A stretch of 64,000 bases of DNA from an uncultured Sutterella sp. (GTDB lineage Bacteria > Pseudomonadota > Gammaproteobacteria > Burkholderiales > Burkholderiaceae_F), in the NCBI GenBank assembly GCA_900545335.1, contig UQYP01000007.1, positions 1 through 64,000 on the forward strand, written 5' to 3'. The position numbers and the translations under genes are program-made. Positions 31,915 to 42,700 of the stretch are shown one piece after another (the stretch's first letter is position 1; each line of letters opens with the position of its first letter). The notes below the pieces were generated by a model, which saw only the letters and a program-made list of their open reading frames with translations, did not search any database and was not told the DNA's origin.

Positions 31915-34551
31915 ATGCGTGAAACTTACTCTCCGCAAATTGTTGAAGCAGAGGTTCAGGCCGGCTGGAAAAAAGCCGACGTGTATCATGCTCACGAACA
32001 TGCTAAAGATAAGAACGGAAAAGAAAAACCGAAGTTTTATGTTTTATCCATGTTGCCTTATCCCAGCGGCAAACTGCACATGGGCCACGTTCGCAACTAC
32101 ACATTAAATGACGTGATGTACCGCTACCTTCGCATGAAGGGCTATAACGTCATGACCCCCATGGGCTGGGACGCTTTCGGTCTTCCGGCTGAAAATGCCG
32201 CCATTAACCACGGCATTGCTCCGGCTAAATGGACTTTTGACAATATTGCAGAAATGAAAAATCAAATGCAGCCCTTGGGTTTGGCATTTGACTGGTCACG
32301 AGAAGTTGCCACCTGCACGCCGGAGTACTATCGCTGGAACCAATGGATGTTCTTAAAGATGCTTGAAAAAGGCATCTGCTATCGCAAGACACAAATTGTG
32401 AACTGGGACCCGGTTGATAAAACCGTTTTGGCTAATGAACAGGTAGTCGACGGACGTGGCTGGCGTTCCGGTGCCGTCGTCGAAAAACGTGAAATTCCCG
32501 GCTACTACCTCGGTATTACCCAATATGCCGATGAGCTCTTAAAAGACCTGGATATGCTTAAGGGCTGGCCTGAACAGGTTCGCAGCATGCAGGAACACTG
32601 GATCGGCAAGTCTGTCGGTGTTAAGTTGGCATTCCCCTACACAATTGACGGCAAAGATGAAAAGCTGCAGGTCTTCACAACGCGTGCTGACACCCTGATG
32701 GGTGTGACTTTTGTCGCCATTGCCGCTGAGCACCCGTTAGCTAAACGCTTGGCTGAAGGCAATCCCAAAGTAGAAGCATTTATTCAGGAATGCGCCAAAG
32801 GCGGAGTAAGCGAAGCCGACTTGGCAACCCGAGAAAAAGAAGGCGTACCGACAGGCTTTTGTGTCAAACACCCGATTACCAGCGAAGAGGTGCCCGTCTG
32901 GGTCGGCAATTACGTTTTGATGAGTTACGGTGAAGGCGCTGTGATGGGTGTGCCTGCGCATGACGAACGTGATTTTGCATTTGCCAAGAAGTACGGCCTG
33001 CCCATCAAGCAGGTGGTCAGCATGCCCGGCAAGGAATACTCAACCGAAGCCTGGCAAGAGTGGTACGCCGATAAAAGCGATGCGACTCAATTAGTCAATT
33101 CCGGTGAATTTAACGGTCTGACAGTCCACCAGGGCATTGATAAGATCGCCGAAGCCCTTCAAGCTAAGGGTTTGGGTGAAAAGCGCACTCAATTCCGTAT
33201 TCGTGACTGGGGTATCAGCCGCCAGCGCTATTGGGGTACACCGATTCCCATAATTAACTGCCCGCACTGCGGCCCGGTGCCCGTGCCCGAAAAGGATCTC
33301 CCGGTTGTATTGCCGACCGATCTTGTTCCCGACGGTTCCGGTAACCCGTTAAATAAGTGTGAGTCTTTCCTTAAGTGTAAGTGCCCGGTTTGCGGCGGCG
33401 ACGCTACGCGCGAAACCGATACGATGGACACCTTTGTGGACTCTTCGTGGTATTTCATGCGTTATTGCTCTCATGACTGCGATACGGCCATGGTTGACGA
33501 ACGCAATGATTACTGGGCCCCGGTTGATCAGTATATCGGCGGTATTGAACACGCTGTGCTGCACTTACTCTATGCACGCTTCTGGACTAAGGTGATGCGT
33601 GACCTCGGCCTGGTGAAGTTTGATGAACCCTTCACCCGCCTTTTCACTCAGGGTATGTTGACTGCCGAGTGCTACTACCGTGAAATGCCCGACGGCAAAA
33701 AACGTTGGTACTACCCGGATGAAATTGAAATTTTCTATGACGAAAAAGCTCGTCCTGTTCGTGCCATTGCCAAAGATGACGGTCTGCCCGTCACCATGGG
33801 CGGCGTCGAAAAGATGAGTAAGTCCAAAAATAATGTTGTCGAACCGAAGACCATTATTGATAAATTCGGTGCCGATACGGCTCGCAGCTTTGTGATGTTT
33901 GCCGGTCCCCCGGATCAATCGGCAGCCTGGAGCAATTCCGGTGCTGAAGGAACTTTCCGTTTCCTGCGCAGACTCTGGAATTGGTGCTACAAGAATAAAG
34001 ACACTGTCGCTGCCGCCTCTGCGGTTGACACTCAGGCACTGACGGCTGAGCAAAAGAACTTGCGCCGTGATATTCATCAGGCTCTCAAGCAAGCAACTTC
34101 TGACATTGATCGTATGCAGTACAACACGGTTGTCTCTGCAACGATGAAAATGCTCAATACGCTTGAAAGTGCAAAAATCGGCTCCGGCGCCACTGCTGAT
34201 GCCGTTTTGAAGGAATGCGCAAGTATCCTCATTCGCACGCTCTACCCGATTGCTCCGCATATCACGACGCAATTGTGGCAGGATCTGCACTTTGAGGCTG
34301 AACTCGGCAGCATTTTGGATGCTCCCTGGCCTGAAGTCGACGAAAAAGCACTCGTTGCTGACGAAATGACGCTCGTCGTACAGGTTAACGGCAAGCTGCG
34401 CGGCTCAGTGACGGTTGCTGCCCAAGCGGCAAAAGAAGAAATTGAGCAGGCTGCTTTGAGCAATGAAAATGTGAAGAAATTCACTGACGGCAAGACGATC
34501 AGAAAGATCATCATTGTGCCGAAGAAACTTGTGAACATTGTGGCTGCTTAA
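31915..34551 (+). CDS. leuS: Leucyl-tRNA synthetase
   Basis: LeuS charges tRNA-Leu. The 878-residue protein has the class I signature PYPSGKLHMGHVRNY (HMGH) near residue 43, the inserted CP1 editing domain (residues about 220-410, with TTRADTLMGVTF and VPAHDERDFAF), a zinc-binding CPHCG/CPVCGG segment near 450-505, and KMSKSKNN near 640. Start ATG 31915 is chosen from the family's METYSPQ-like N-terminus. It is followed by its own terminator. Confidence 0.98.
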   Translation: MRETYSPQIVEAEVQAGWKKADVYHAHEHAKDKNGKEKPKFYVLSMLPYPSGKLHMGHVRNYTLNDVMYRYLRMKGYNVMTPMGWDAFGLPAENAAINHGIAPAKWTFDNIAEMKNQMQPLGLAFDWSREVATCTPEYYRWNQWMFLKMLEKGICYRKTQIVNWDPVDKTVLANEQVVDGRGWRSGAVVEKREIPGYYLGITQYADELLKDLDMLKGWPEQVRSMQEHWIGKSVGVKLAFPYTIDGKDEKLQVFTTRADTLMGVTFVAIAAEHPLAKRLAEGNPKVEAFIQECAKGGVSEADLATREKEGVPTGFCVKHPITSEEVPVWVGNYVLMSYGEGAVMGVPAHDERDFAFAKKYGLPIKQVVSMPGKEYSTEAWQEWYADKSDATQLVNSGEFNGLTVHQGIDKIAEALQAKGLGEKRTQFRIRDWGISRQRYWGTPIPIINCPHCGPVPVPEKDLPVVLPTDLVPDGSGNPLNKCESFLKCKCPVCGGDATRETDTMDTFVDSSWYFMRYCSHDCDTAMVDERNDYWAPVDQYIGGIEHAVLHLLYARFWTKVMRDLGLVKFDEPFTRLFTQGMLTAECYYREMPDGKKRWYYPDEIEIFYDEKARPVRAIAKDDGLPVTMGGVEKMSKSKNNVVEPKTIIDKFGADTARSFVMFAGPPDQSAAWSNSGAEGTFRFLRRLWNWCYKNKDTVAAASAVDTQALTAEQKNLRRDIHQALKQATSDIDRMQYNTVVSATMKMLNTLESAKIGSGATADAVLKECASILIRTLYPIAPHITTQLWQDLHFEAELGSILDAPWPEVDEKALVADEMTLVVQVNGKLRGSVTVAAQAAKEEIEQAALSNENVKKFTDGKTIRKIIIVPKKLVNIVAA

Positions 34552-34573
34552 TTCGGTCCGGTGCCGCTATTGA

Positions 34574-34609
34574 AAGTCCCGAAGCTGTCCCGAGCTTTGG
34601 GACTTTTTT
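34574..34609 (+). terminator. Terminator after leuS
   Basis: AGTCCC-G-AAGC pairs with GCTT-T-GGGACT and runs into TTTTTT. Confidence 0.85.
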
Positions 34610-34662
34610 GCCCTATAATGAGCCTATTGTTCTGACAACATACATTATTTGGAAATTCAATC

Positions 34663-35178
34663 ATGGCTTTGGCCCGACGCTCATTTCTTTTTTCTGCCCT
34701 TGCCTTTTCAACCTTAATGGCAAGCGGCTGCGGCTGGCATTTACGCGGACATGTGACGCTGCCTTTTGACACTCTTTACGTCAATATGCCGGTCAACAAC
34801 AAAGTGGCAGCCGATATCAGACGAATGATTGCCGCCTCTACCAATGTCAAAGTATTGCCCGAGGCTGAGGGCGCTCAAGCCATTTTGGAATTGCTTTCTT
34901 CGGGACGACATCGTGAAGTGGTATCTCTTAACATGGAAGGCGAAGCCAGAGAGTACGAACTGACGCTCAATATGACTTTCCGCCTCGTTGATCCTGACGG
35001 AAACGAATTCTTCCCGCCCACAACCTTCTCTGCCTCGCGCAATATGTACTACAACGACGACGAGTACTTATCCCGAGCCGCAGAGGAAAATGTGCTCTAT
35101 AACGAAATGCAGCAGGACTTGATCTCGCAGCTGCTCAGTCGTTTAACCACCGTTGAAGCCATCACGGATGAATATTAG
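34663..35178 (+). CDS. lptE: LPS-assembly lipoprotein LptE
   Basis: LptE is the outer-membrane lipoprotein plug of the LptD translocon that inserts LPS. The 171-residue product has a lipoprotein signal (SFLFSALAFSTLMASGC, lipobox ASGC) and then the conserved CGWHLRGHVTLPF start of mature LptE. Length is typical. A TATAAT-like box lies at 34614-34619 between the leuS terminator and this gene. It overlaps holA by 11 nt. Confidence 0.93.
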   Translation: MALARRSFLFSALAFSTLMASGCGWHLRGHVTLPFDTLYVNMPVNNKVAADIRRMIAASTNVKVLPEAEGAQAILELLSSGRHREVVSLNMEGEAREYELTLNMTFRLVDPDGNEFFPPTTFSASRNMYYNDDEYLSRAAEENVLYNEMQQDLISQLLSRLTTVEAITDEY

Positions 35179-36181
35179 AAGCGAAGATCTCGTTAAGGTC
35201 ATTGAACGCGAACGCGCCCAGGGCAGTTTGTCACCGCTATGGATCATTTTGGGTGATGAACCTCTTCTTGCTCTGGAAGCCGGTGATTTACTGAGAAAAA
35301 CAGCCAAAGACTTAGGTTATAGCGAGCGGGTTGTCCTGGCGTTGAGCTCTACGAGCGACTGGTCGCCTTTGATTGATGCTGCGAGTTCTGTATCTCTTTT
35401 TGATGACAGAAAAATTATTGAATTAAGATTTTTGTCATCAGGTCCCGGTGTAAAAGGAGCGAAAGTTCTGGCTCAATTTGCGCAGCTCGTTCCTCAAATT
35501 GACTCAACGGTGACCGTGATTCATTTAACTCAAACGGACTATTCCACCCAAAAAGCTTCTTGGTTTAAAGCACTGGCTGCCTGCGGTCATGTGATCTCCT
35601 GCCAACCTATTGCCAGAGCACAATACCCGGCCTGGATTAAGCAACGTCTGCAAAGACAGGGACAAAGCATGCAGGATCAGGCACTTTCATTTTTTGCCGA
35701 ACAAACTGAAGGCAATCTGATGGCTGCCAAGCAGGAACTGATGAAGCTCGAGCTTCTTTATCCCGGCAAAGAGCTCACTGTGAAAGAAGTCGAAGACTGT
35801 GTTATGAATGTCTCGCGTTATAGCGTAGAAGACCTTTTGGAAGCCATTGCTCAGGCTGACGTTGCCCGCACTGCCCGTACCGTGAGCGGTATGCAGTCAG
35901 AAGACGAACCGATGCCCTTGATTCTGATGCGCCTGACAAGTTTTTTGCGTGACACGCTTGCATTAACCATTGACCGAATGGCTCCTGTCATGCCCTCTAC
36001 TCGGGCGCTTACCTCACAGCTTGCCAAACGTTCAACTCCTGCAAAAATTGCCAATATGCTCGCGCGCTGTGCCGACCTTGATCGATTGGCAAAGGGCCTC
36101 ACTGTACAGAACCGCGATGATGTCTGGTCTGAACTGAAAACTTTATGTGTTTTTCTCGCACACGCCACCCATAGGAAATAA
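35168..36181 (+). CDS. holA: DNA polymerase III subunit delta
   Basis: HolA opens the beta clamp in the clamp-loader complex. The 337-residue protein shows the AAA+-like fold without a P-loop, as usual for delta: WIILGDEPLLALEAGDLLRK at the start, SLFDDRKIIELRF, and the C-terminal NLMAAKQELMKLELLYPG and DEPMPLILMRLTSFLRDTL blocks. The start ATG at 35168 lies within the end of lptE, as in other proteobacteria. A methyltransferase gene follows 5 nt later. Confidence 0.95.
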   Translation: MNIRSEDLVKVIERERAQGSLSPLWIILGDEPLLALEAGDLLRKTAKDLGYSERVVLALSSTSDWSPLIDAASSVSLFDDRKIIELRFLSSGPGVKGAKVLAQFAQLVPQIDSTVTVIHLTQTDYSTQKASWFKALAACGHVISCQPIARAQYPAWIKQRLQRQGQSMQDQALSFFAEQTEGNLMAAKQELMKLELLYPGKELTVKEVEDCVMNVSRYSVEDLLEAIAQADVARTARTVSGMQSEDEPMPLILMRLTSFLRDTLALTIDRMAPVMPSTRALTSQLAKRSTPAKIANMLARCADLDRLAKGLTVQNRDDVWSELKTLCVFLAHATHRK

Positions 36182-36186
36182 TCGTC

Positions 36187-37371
36187 ATGCCTGCCTACCA
36201 CTTTTTTGCGGTTTGTCCCCGCACGCTTGAACCTATTTTGGCCAACGAACTTAAAGCGCTGGGAGCCCAACAAATTAAAGAAAATGCCGGCGGTGTGCTC
36301 TTTGAGGGACCTCTGTCGCTGGCAATGGCTGCCTGCCTGAGAAGCCGCTACGCGAGCCGTATTTTGCTGCGTATTGCCTCCCGCCAATACTATGACAGCC
36401 ATGACATCTATGACATGGCCCATGTTTTACCGTGGGAGCGTTTTTTTGACTCTGATGCCAAAATTCGAGTCGATGTCACGGCTCACCGCTCGCCTCTTGA
36501 AAGTTTGGATTTCACAACTCTTCGTATTAAAGACGGGATTTGCGACCGTTTCCGAGAGGGTTGCGGCAGACGCCCTAGTATTGAAAAAACGAACCCTGAT
36601 GTGCGTATTCATGCGTTCATCAATGAGCGCTACTGCACCTTTTATCTGAACCTTTCAGGCGAACCCCTTTTTAAACGGGGCTGGCGTGTCGAAAAAGGCG
36701 AGGCTCCGTTAAAAGAAAACTTAGCGGCAGGACTTTTAGCTTTGTCCGGATGGAATCCCAACGAGCCGCTGCAGGATCCCTTCTGCGGTTCAGGCACCAT
36801 TGCAATTGAAGCCGCTCAGATTGCCTGCGGCATCGCTCCCGGTCTCAACCGTTCTTTTGCATTTGAAAAATTACACATTTTCGATCTCGATGAATGGAAT
36901 GAGATGAAAGAAGATGCCAAGGCAGAGGTTAATCTGCACGTACCGGTCAAAATTTGCGCAAGCGACATTTCGTCGATTGTAGTGAGCAAAGCGCAAAGCA
37001 ATGCTCAGCGAGCCGGGCTGCAGGCTCTGCTTGATGACGGCAGATTAACTTTTTCTCAATGCGATGCCCGTGAGGTTAGTCCCTGTCACGAAAACGGAAT
37101 CATCGTCACCAATCCGCCTTACGGCGAGCAATCCAACCCGAAAAGCGCAACCGTCGCTTCAATGATGAAAAATGTTGCCGATAACCTGAAGCGGCAGTTC
37201 TCCGGCTGGACAGCCTGGATGCTCACAAGCGATCGCAAGTTGCCCAATCAGATGCGATTGTCTGAATCCAGAAAAATTGTGATTTTTAACGGACCGCTTG
37301 AATGCCGATTCTTTAAGTTTGAAATGGTTAGAGGATCCTTCCGCAAAAAAGAATCCTCAAGCAAACCTTAA
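36187..37371 (+). CDS. THUMP-domain 23S rRNA methyltransferase (RlmL-like)
   Basis: A 394-residue SAM-dependent methyltransferase. The N-terminal ferredoxin-like/THUMP region (residues about 1-160; FFAVCPRTLEPILANELKALGA) binds RNA; the Rossmann domain contains DPFCGSGTIAIEAA (SAM motif I) and TNPPYGE (NPPY catalytic motif for N-methylation of an amino group). It corresponds to the N-terminal half of E. coli RlmKL, which methylates G2445 of 23S rRNA; no RlmK half is fused. Third gene of lptE-holA-this gene. Its end overlaps the convergent gtrA by 4 nt. Confidence 0.88.
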   Translation: MPAYHFFAVCPRTLEPILANELKALGAQQIKENAGGVLFEGPLSLAMAACLRSRYASRILLRIASRQYYDSHDIYDMAHVLPWERFFDSDAKIRVDVTAHRSPLESLDFTTLRIKDGICDRFREGCGRRPSIEKTNPDVRIHAFINERYCTFYLNLSGEPLFKRGWRVEKGEAPLKENLAAGLLALSGWNPNEPLQDPFCGSGTIAIEAAQIACGIAPGLNRSFAFEKLHIFDLDEWNEMKEDAKAEVNLHVPVKICASDISSIVVSKAQSNAQRAGLQALLDDGRLTFSQCDAREVSPCHENGIIVTNPPYGEQSNPKSATVASMMKNVADNLKRQFSGWTAWMLTSDRKLPNQMRLSESRKIVIFNGPLECRFFKFEMVRGSFRKKESSSKP

Positions 37372-37730
37372 CGGAAAACAAGCAATTTAGTCAGGATAAA
37401 TCCGAGTACAAGGCTGGTGGCCGAAGAAAGCACGAGGGTAATTAACGGATACCATGAGCTTTGATCCGCACACCAGCCGATTCCCCACGTAATAGAAGCC
37501 ATCACCGCCACCATCTTGATGTATCCGGACAAATTTTGTTCCTTTTTGAAGGTAAACTTTGCGTTCATCACATAAGAAAAGGTGACGGCGATCATAAAGC
37601 CCAACAGATTTGAAGTACTTTGAGCGCAATCCAAAAAACTGTAAAAACAGGCAAAAGCACCCCAATGGATACCGGTGTTAACAACGCCGATGGTCGCATA
37701 GGTTAAAAACTGCTTGAGCCGTTCATCCAT
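37368..37730 (-). CDS. GtrA-like membrane protein
   Basis: A 120-residue protein with four hydrophobic helices, the GtrA pattern (FLTYATIGVVNTGIHWGAFACFY...FSYVMNAKFTF). Members are thought to flip or assist transfer of bactoprenol-linked sugars for cell-surface polysaccharides. It overlaps the upstream Fe-S oxidoreductase by 8 nt and so is translationally coupled to it, an unexpected partner since the two families have no known joint role. Confidence 0.85.
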   Translation of the reverse strand: MDERLKQFLTYATIGVVNTGIHWGAFACFYSFLDCAQSTSNLLGFMIAVTFSYVMNAKFTFKKEQNLSGYIKMVAVMASITWGIGWCADQSSWYPLITLVLSSATSLVLGFILTKLLVFR

Positions 37731-39714
37731 TTTGGGCCTCTTCGTTTAAGCCGTCAGCGACAATCTCAGACAACTCAATAATGTCCATGCCGGAGAGAAC
37801 CTTATCGTCACTCATAGCACTTTCAAACATCGTAAGGCAATGGGGACAGCCCACTGCAACCGTAGAGGCAGATTTACGCAGATCCGTTAAGCGGATGAAA
37901 TTAATTTTTTTCGTTGAGCTTTCCATCCACATCTGACCGCCGCCTGCGCCACAGCACATAGCCGTTTTACCTCGCTCAAGATTTTCTACACGAGTGATCC
38001 CCTCAATACTGTCTAAGATTTTTCTGGGAGTACCGACACTGTTGTTATACCGAGCCATATAGCAGGGATCGTGGAAAACCACCTTCTCGGCCTGTTTGAG
38101 TTTGGGCTTAATACGGCCCGATTCAATCAATTCCAAAATCAGCTGAGTGTGGCTTACCACATCAAACTGACCGCCCTCGAACTGCGGGTATTCATTTTTC
38201 AACGTGTTAAAACAGTGAGGGCAGTGAGCCAAAATACGTTTGAATTGATATTTGTGCAAATTCTCAATATTTTCGAGCGCAGCCAATTGGAAGGTATACT
38301 CCTCACCGCTTCGGCGGGCAAAGTCTCCGTGGCAGCGTTCTTCCTGCATTACAGCAAAAGAGACACCTGCGGCATTTAAAATTTTCACCATTGCTCGGGC
38401 AATCTTCTGAGCGCGGCGGTCATAGGAAGCAGAGCACCCGACCCAGTAAAGATAGTCAACAGGCTGATTTTCTTTAGCCACAGGAACCTTTAGCCCCTTG
38501 GCCCAATCCAAGCGAGAAGCCGGATCCATACCCCAAGGATTGCCCACACTCTGGGTGTTTTGAAGTGCCTTAGTCAAACCGGCAGGGAATTCACCCAGCT
38601 CCAAAGCCATATGTCGGCGCATATCCACAATTGTCGACGGGAGATCCAACCTCGCAGGACAGGCCTGCATACAAGCTCCGCAGGTCGTACAACTCCAGAG
38701 CGCCTCTTTACTGACAATTTCTCCGATAAGTGTTTTATCGTTGGGGTGGTGTAAACGCTTTTTTAAAGCCATAACCAGAGCTTTGGGATCAAGCGGTGCA
38801 CCGGAACGCAATGCAGGACAAACTTCTGAGCATCGTCCGCACTCTGTACAGGCATCAAAATCCAGGCGTTGCTTCCAGGTAAACTGATTGAAATCAGACA
38901 CCCCGAACGTTTCCTGCTCTTCAATATCCTCGATTTTGGCCAATTGCCCTTTGGGAGCCAGCTTTCTCCAATAAATATTGGCAGGGGTCTTAAACATATG
39001 TCCGAAGAAAGTAAACGGAATAAGCGCCACAAAAATCAATGCGCCGGCTCCATGAACCAGCCACCAGGTAAAGTGAGCTCCCTGCAGCTGCTCAGGGGTA
39101 AACATTTTGAGGAAAATTAAAGAGAAAACGTACCCCACCGGTGAATAAACGGCCCATTCGGGCTGCTGAGCAGCCAATCTCAAACCTTCAACGATAAAAC
39201 CGGTCAGAATAATGAGTGCCAGAGAAGTAAGAATCCAGGCAAAGCGCCAGGAACGCTCTAACCTTTTGCCTTTGAGGGCAAAACGCCTCCAGGCTGCAAC
39301 AGCCAATGCAATAAGAGAGAAGAGACCTGCCAAGTCCAAAATAAATTTATAGACGAGATAAACGTTTCCCTGAAGCAGGCGGACATCAAAAATATAGTGT
39401 GCAATATCCCAGTCAAGCACGGCCGTTGCGGTGCCGAAAAACAGGAAGACAAATCCCCAAAAGATACAAAAGTGGATTAAACCGCCTGGAGTTTTCAAAA
39501 GACGACGATGCATAAAGGCATCACGCCAAAGACCCCAAAAGCGCTCCTTTTTCTCCTGAGGCAATGGCAACGGTTTGCCGGCTCGCCACAAGCGGATACA
39601 CTGGCAAATTCCGATCACGCAGGCCACAGCAGCCACTAAGCCGACAATATAAACTCCAATTTCCGCCCAAATAGGGATATTCCAAAATGCTGGGCGAATC
39701 GGCATGGATTCCAT
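37723..39714 (-). CDS. Membrane-bound Fe-S oxidoreductase (DUF3483/heterodisulfide-reductase-like)
   Basis: A 663-residue fusion: an N-terminal cytochrome b/nitrate-reductase-gamma-like membrane domain with five or six helices (residues about 15-255), a 4Fe-4S dicluster ferredoxin domain (CTECGRCSEVCP near 290; CTTCGACMQACP near 345) and two CCG domains of the HdrB/GlcF kind (CPHCFNTLKNEYP, FHDPCYMAR, CCGAGGGQMW, CPHCLTMFE). Such proteins pass electrons between quinones and soluble donors such as electron-transfer flavoprotein or 2-hydroxyacid dehydrogenases. No etf or dehydrogenase gene adjoins it. The start ATG 39714 has AAGGAAG upstream. Confidence 0.87.
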   Translation of the reverse strand: MESMPIRPAFWNIPIWAEIGVYIVGLVAAVACVIGICQCIRLWRAGKPLPLPQEKKERFWGLWRDAFMHRRLLKTPGGLIHFCIFWGFVFLFFGTATAVLDWDIAHYIFDVRLLQGNVYLVYKFILDLAGLFSLIALAVAAWRRFALKGKRLERSWRFAWILTSLALIILTGFIVEGLRLAAQQPEWAVYSPVGYVFSLIFLKMFTPEQLQGAHFTWWLVHGAGALIFVALIPFTFFGHMFKTPANIYWRKLAPKGQLAKIEDIEEQETFGVSDFNQFTWKQRLDFDACTECGRCSEVCPALRSGAPLDPKALVMALKKRLHHPNDKTLIGEIVSKEALWSCTTCGACMQACPARLDLPSTIVDMRRHMALELGEFPAGLTKALQNTQSVGNPWGMDPASRLDWAKGLKVPVAKENQPVDYLYWVGCSASYDRRAQKIARAMVKILNAAGVSFAVMQEERCHGDFARRSGEEYTFQLAALENIENLHKYQFKRILAHCPHCFNTLKNEYPQFEGGQFDVVSHTQLILELIESGRIKPKLKQAEKVVFHDPCYMARYNNSVGTPRKILDSIEGITRVENLERGKTAMCCGAGGGQMWMESSTKKINFIRLTDLRKSASTVAVGCPHCLTMFESAMSDDKVLSGMDIIELSEIVADGLNEEAQNG

Positions 39715-39730
39715 GTCTTATCTTCCTTTT

Positions 39731-42700
39731 TTAATACTTAATAGATGACCACACTTTATCGAGTCGTTTAACGCTGACAGGCATAGGCGTTCTAAGCTTT
39801 TGAGCAAAAAGCGAGACTCTGAGCTCTTCGATCATCCAACGAAATTCATCCAGCCGACTATCGGATACGCCTTTGCGATTGGCAAGTTCTCGTTCATACA
39901 TCGTCACAAATCGCGCAACATCGCGCATCTTCTCTGCATCTTTCTGAGGTTCATCTCGACGCTTATCCAATCGCAATAAAATCGCCTTCAAATAGCGGGG
40001 ATAGTACGACAGGTGCAAGAAGTCAATTTTAAGCAAAAAGTCCTTAAAAAAGAGCTTTTCCAACTGATGATTAATATCTTCCGTTACCCATTTGTCAGGA
40101 CAAGTTTTCAATTTCTTCACGACCAGGGAGGTCTCAGAAACAATTTCACCCAATAGCCTCGAAATATCTTGAGCAATTAAATTGAGTTTGCCTTTGGCTT
40201 GCTGCCTTCTTTGCTCAAACTCCTGAGCATTCGCAGGTAACGGATCCAATAATGCACACTGCTTCAATGAGGCATCAACGACAGAGTCCCTCATTGACTC
40301 AAAATTGTCAAAAACCTTCGCCAGAGGTTCCAGCATCGCCGCCTGTATCTGCACACTTTGCAGTAAATTAAGCGTTTTTTCCAGATAGCGGATTTGCTCT
40401 CTGAGCTGCAGCTTAAATAGTCTCAGCAGCCCCTTTTGATGCTGACGCGAAGCTTCGTCGGGATTATCGAAAACCTCCAGTGAGCAGAAAGTTTCGTGAT
40501 CAACCAACGCCGGATGCCCGATCAGAGACTGCCCTTTGCGTTTTATTTCCATAATGTCAGGCAGTTCACCGAAATCCCACTGAGTAATTTCATGCTCGTA
40601 TTCCTGTGACAGGCTATCGTCCTGGGAGGCCACCTGCTGAAAAGATTTCTGTGCCTGAGAACCTAGCTCAGACTTTAATTGAGCTAAATTTCGCCCCATT
40701 TCCAGTTGGCGGCCATGCTCATCAATGACTTTAAAATTCATGATCAGATGAGCAGGCAGCTGCTCGAGTTTAAAGTCTTCAAGCTTAGGACGCAGACTGC
40801 ACTGTTGCTCTATGTCTTCGCACAATACCTGCAATAAGGGCTTTTGACCGATTAAAGCCTCGGTTCTCTGCACAAATCCTTTAGCATACTCAGCCAAAGG
40901 AACACAATGCCTGCGGTAACGCTGAGGCAGGCTTTTGAGCAAAAGCTGAACCTTTTCTTTAAGCATTCCGGGGACAAGCCACTGAGTCTTTATCTCATCG
41001 ACTAAGTTCAAAGCATAAAGCGGTACAGCGAGCGTCACACCGTCTCTGGGACTGCCGGGTTCAAAATGATAAGTAAGCGGCATAGAAACACCGCGCATTT
41101 GCATTGCCTTTGGAAAGTACTCCGTTGTAATACCGCTAGCCTCATGCCGCATTAACTCGTCGCGCGACAGATAAAGCAATTTAGGATTGTCTTTTTCAGC
41201 CTTTCGTCTCCACTGCTCGAAAGTTACAGCGCTCACAACCTCCTGAGGCAAATGAGAGTCATAAAACTGAACCATCAGCTCATCATCGACCAACACATCC
41301 AAACGTCTGGCTTTATGTTCCAGATTTCGGATTTCTCTAACCAACTGTTGATTGTGTTTAAAGAACGGTGCCTGAGTTTCGAATTCTCCATTGACCAAGG
41401 CTTCACGAATAAAGAGCTCTCTGCAAAGCGCAGGATCTTTATCCGTGTAGGTCACTTTGCGCTGCGAATAAACGGTCAAACCGTAAACCGTTCCTTTTTC
41501 CATGGCCATCACCGCACCGGCTTTTTTCTCCCAATGAGGCTCTGAGTAGCTCTTTTTGATCAAATGAGAGCCCACTCTTTCAATCCATTGCGGATCAACA
41601 TCGGCTACAGTTCTGGCAAATAATCGGGAAGTTTCCACCAACTCGGCCGCCATAATCCAACGACCGCACTTTTTCACTCGGGGAGAACCCGGCCAGATAA
41701 AAAATTTAATGCCTCGAGCTCCTAAAAAAGGCGCTGCTTTGGGTTCGGCATCAGGCATTTTGTAGCCTAAATTGCCTAAAAGCCCCGTCAGAAGAGAAGT
41801 GTGAACCTGCTCGTAATTGGCCTCTTTTTCGTTTATTTTCCAACCTAATTCTGCGGTAAGTTCTTTGAGCTGTCGGTAAACATCACGCCACTCACGCAGC
41901 CTGCGGGGGCTTAAGAATTTTCGTCTGAATTCTTCTGTTAATTTTCTGTTGCTTTCTTTGTGCTCCATGGCATTTTGAACGTAGCGCCACAGCTTCACAA
42001 AAGTCGTGAAATCACTTTTATCGTCAGCCATTGAACGATGAACATTATCGGCAGCTTCCTGACGATCCAGCGGTCTTTCTCTGGGATCCTGCACCGAGAG
42101 CGCGCTGGCGATAATTAAAACTTCGGCAAGCGCCCCATTGTCCTTAGCAGCCAAAAGCATGCGCGCCACCTTAGGATCGACGGGAAGCTTTGATAATGCC
42201 CTGCCGATTTCCGTAAGTTGCTCCTTTTCGTTGAGTGCATTGAGTTCTTTTAAAAGAGCAATACCGTCGGCAATCGCCCGATTGGGAGGAGCCTGAACAA
42301 AAGGAAAGGCTCGAACATCTCCCAATTTAAGAGACTTCATTCTCAAAATGGCGGCAGCCAGATTGGTGCGCATAATTTCCGAATCGGTAAAAGCTGACCG
42401 TCTTGCGAAGTCTTCTTCGCTGTAGAGACGAATGCAGACACCGTTGGCAACACGCCCGCAGCGGCCCGAACGCTGATTGGCCGAAGCTTGACTTACAGGT
42501 TCAAGTAAAAGCTGATCGACTTTATTTCGATAGGAATAACGTTTGACTCGGGCTAGCCCCGTATCCACAACATAGTGGATGCCCGGCACAGTAATTGAGG
42601 TTTCCGCTACATTGGTCGCTAAAACAATTCTGCGCTTCTCGCTTGTCTTGAAAACCTTTTCCTGATCGGCCGCCGAAAGCCTTGCGTAAAGCGGCAGAAT

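Noticed and set aside
33565..34290. 241-codon minus-strand frame inside leuS
   Set aside because: Entirely antisense to the well-conserved leuS coding sequence; no family resemblance and no ribosome site.
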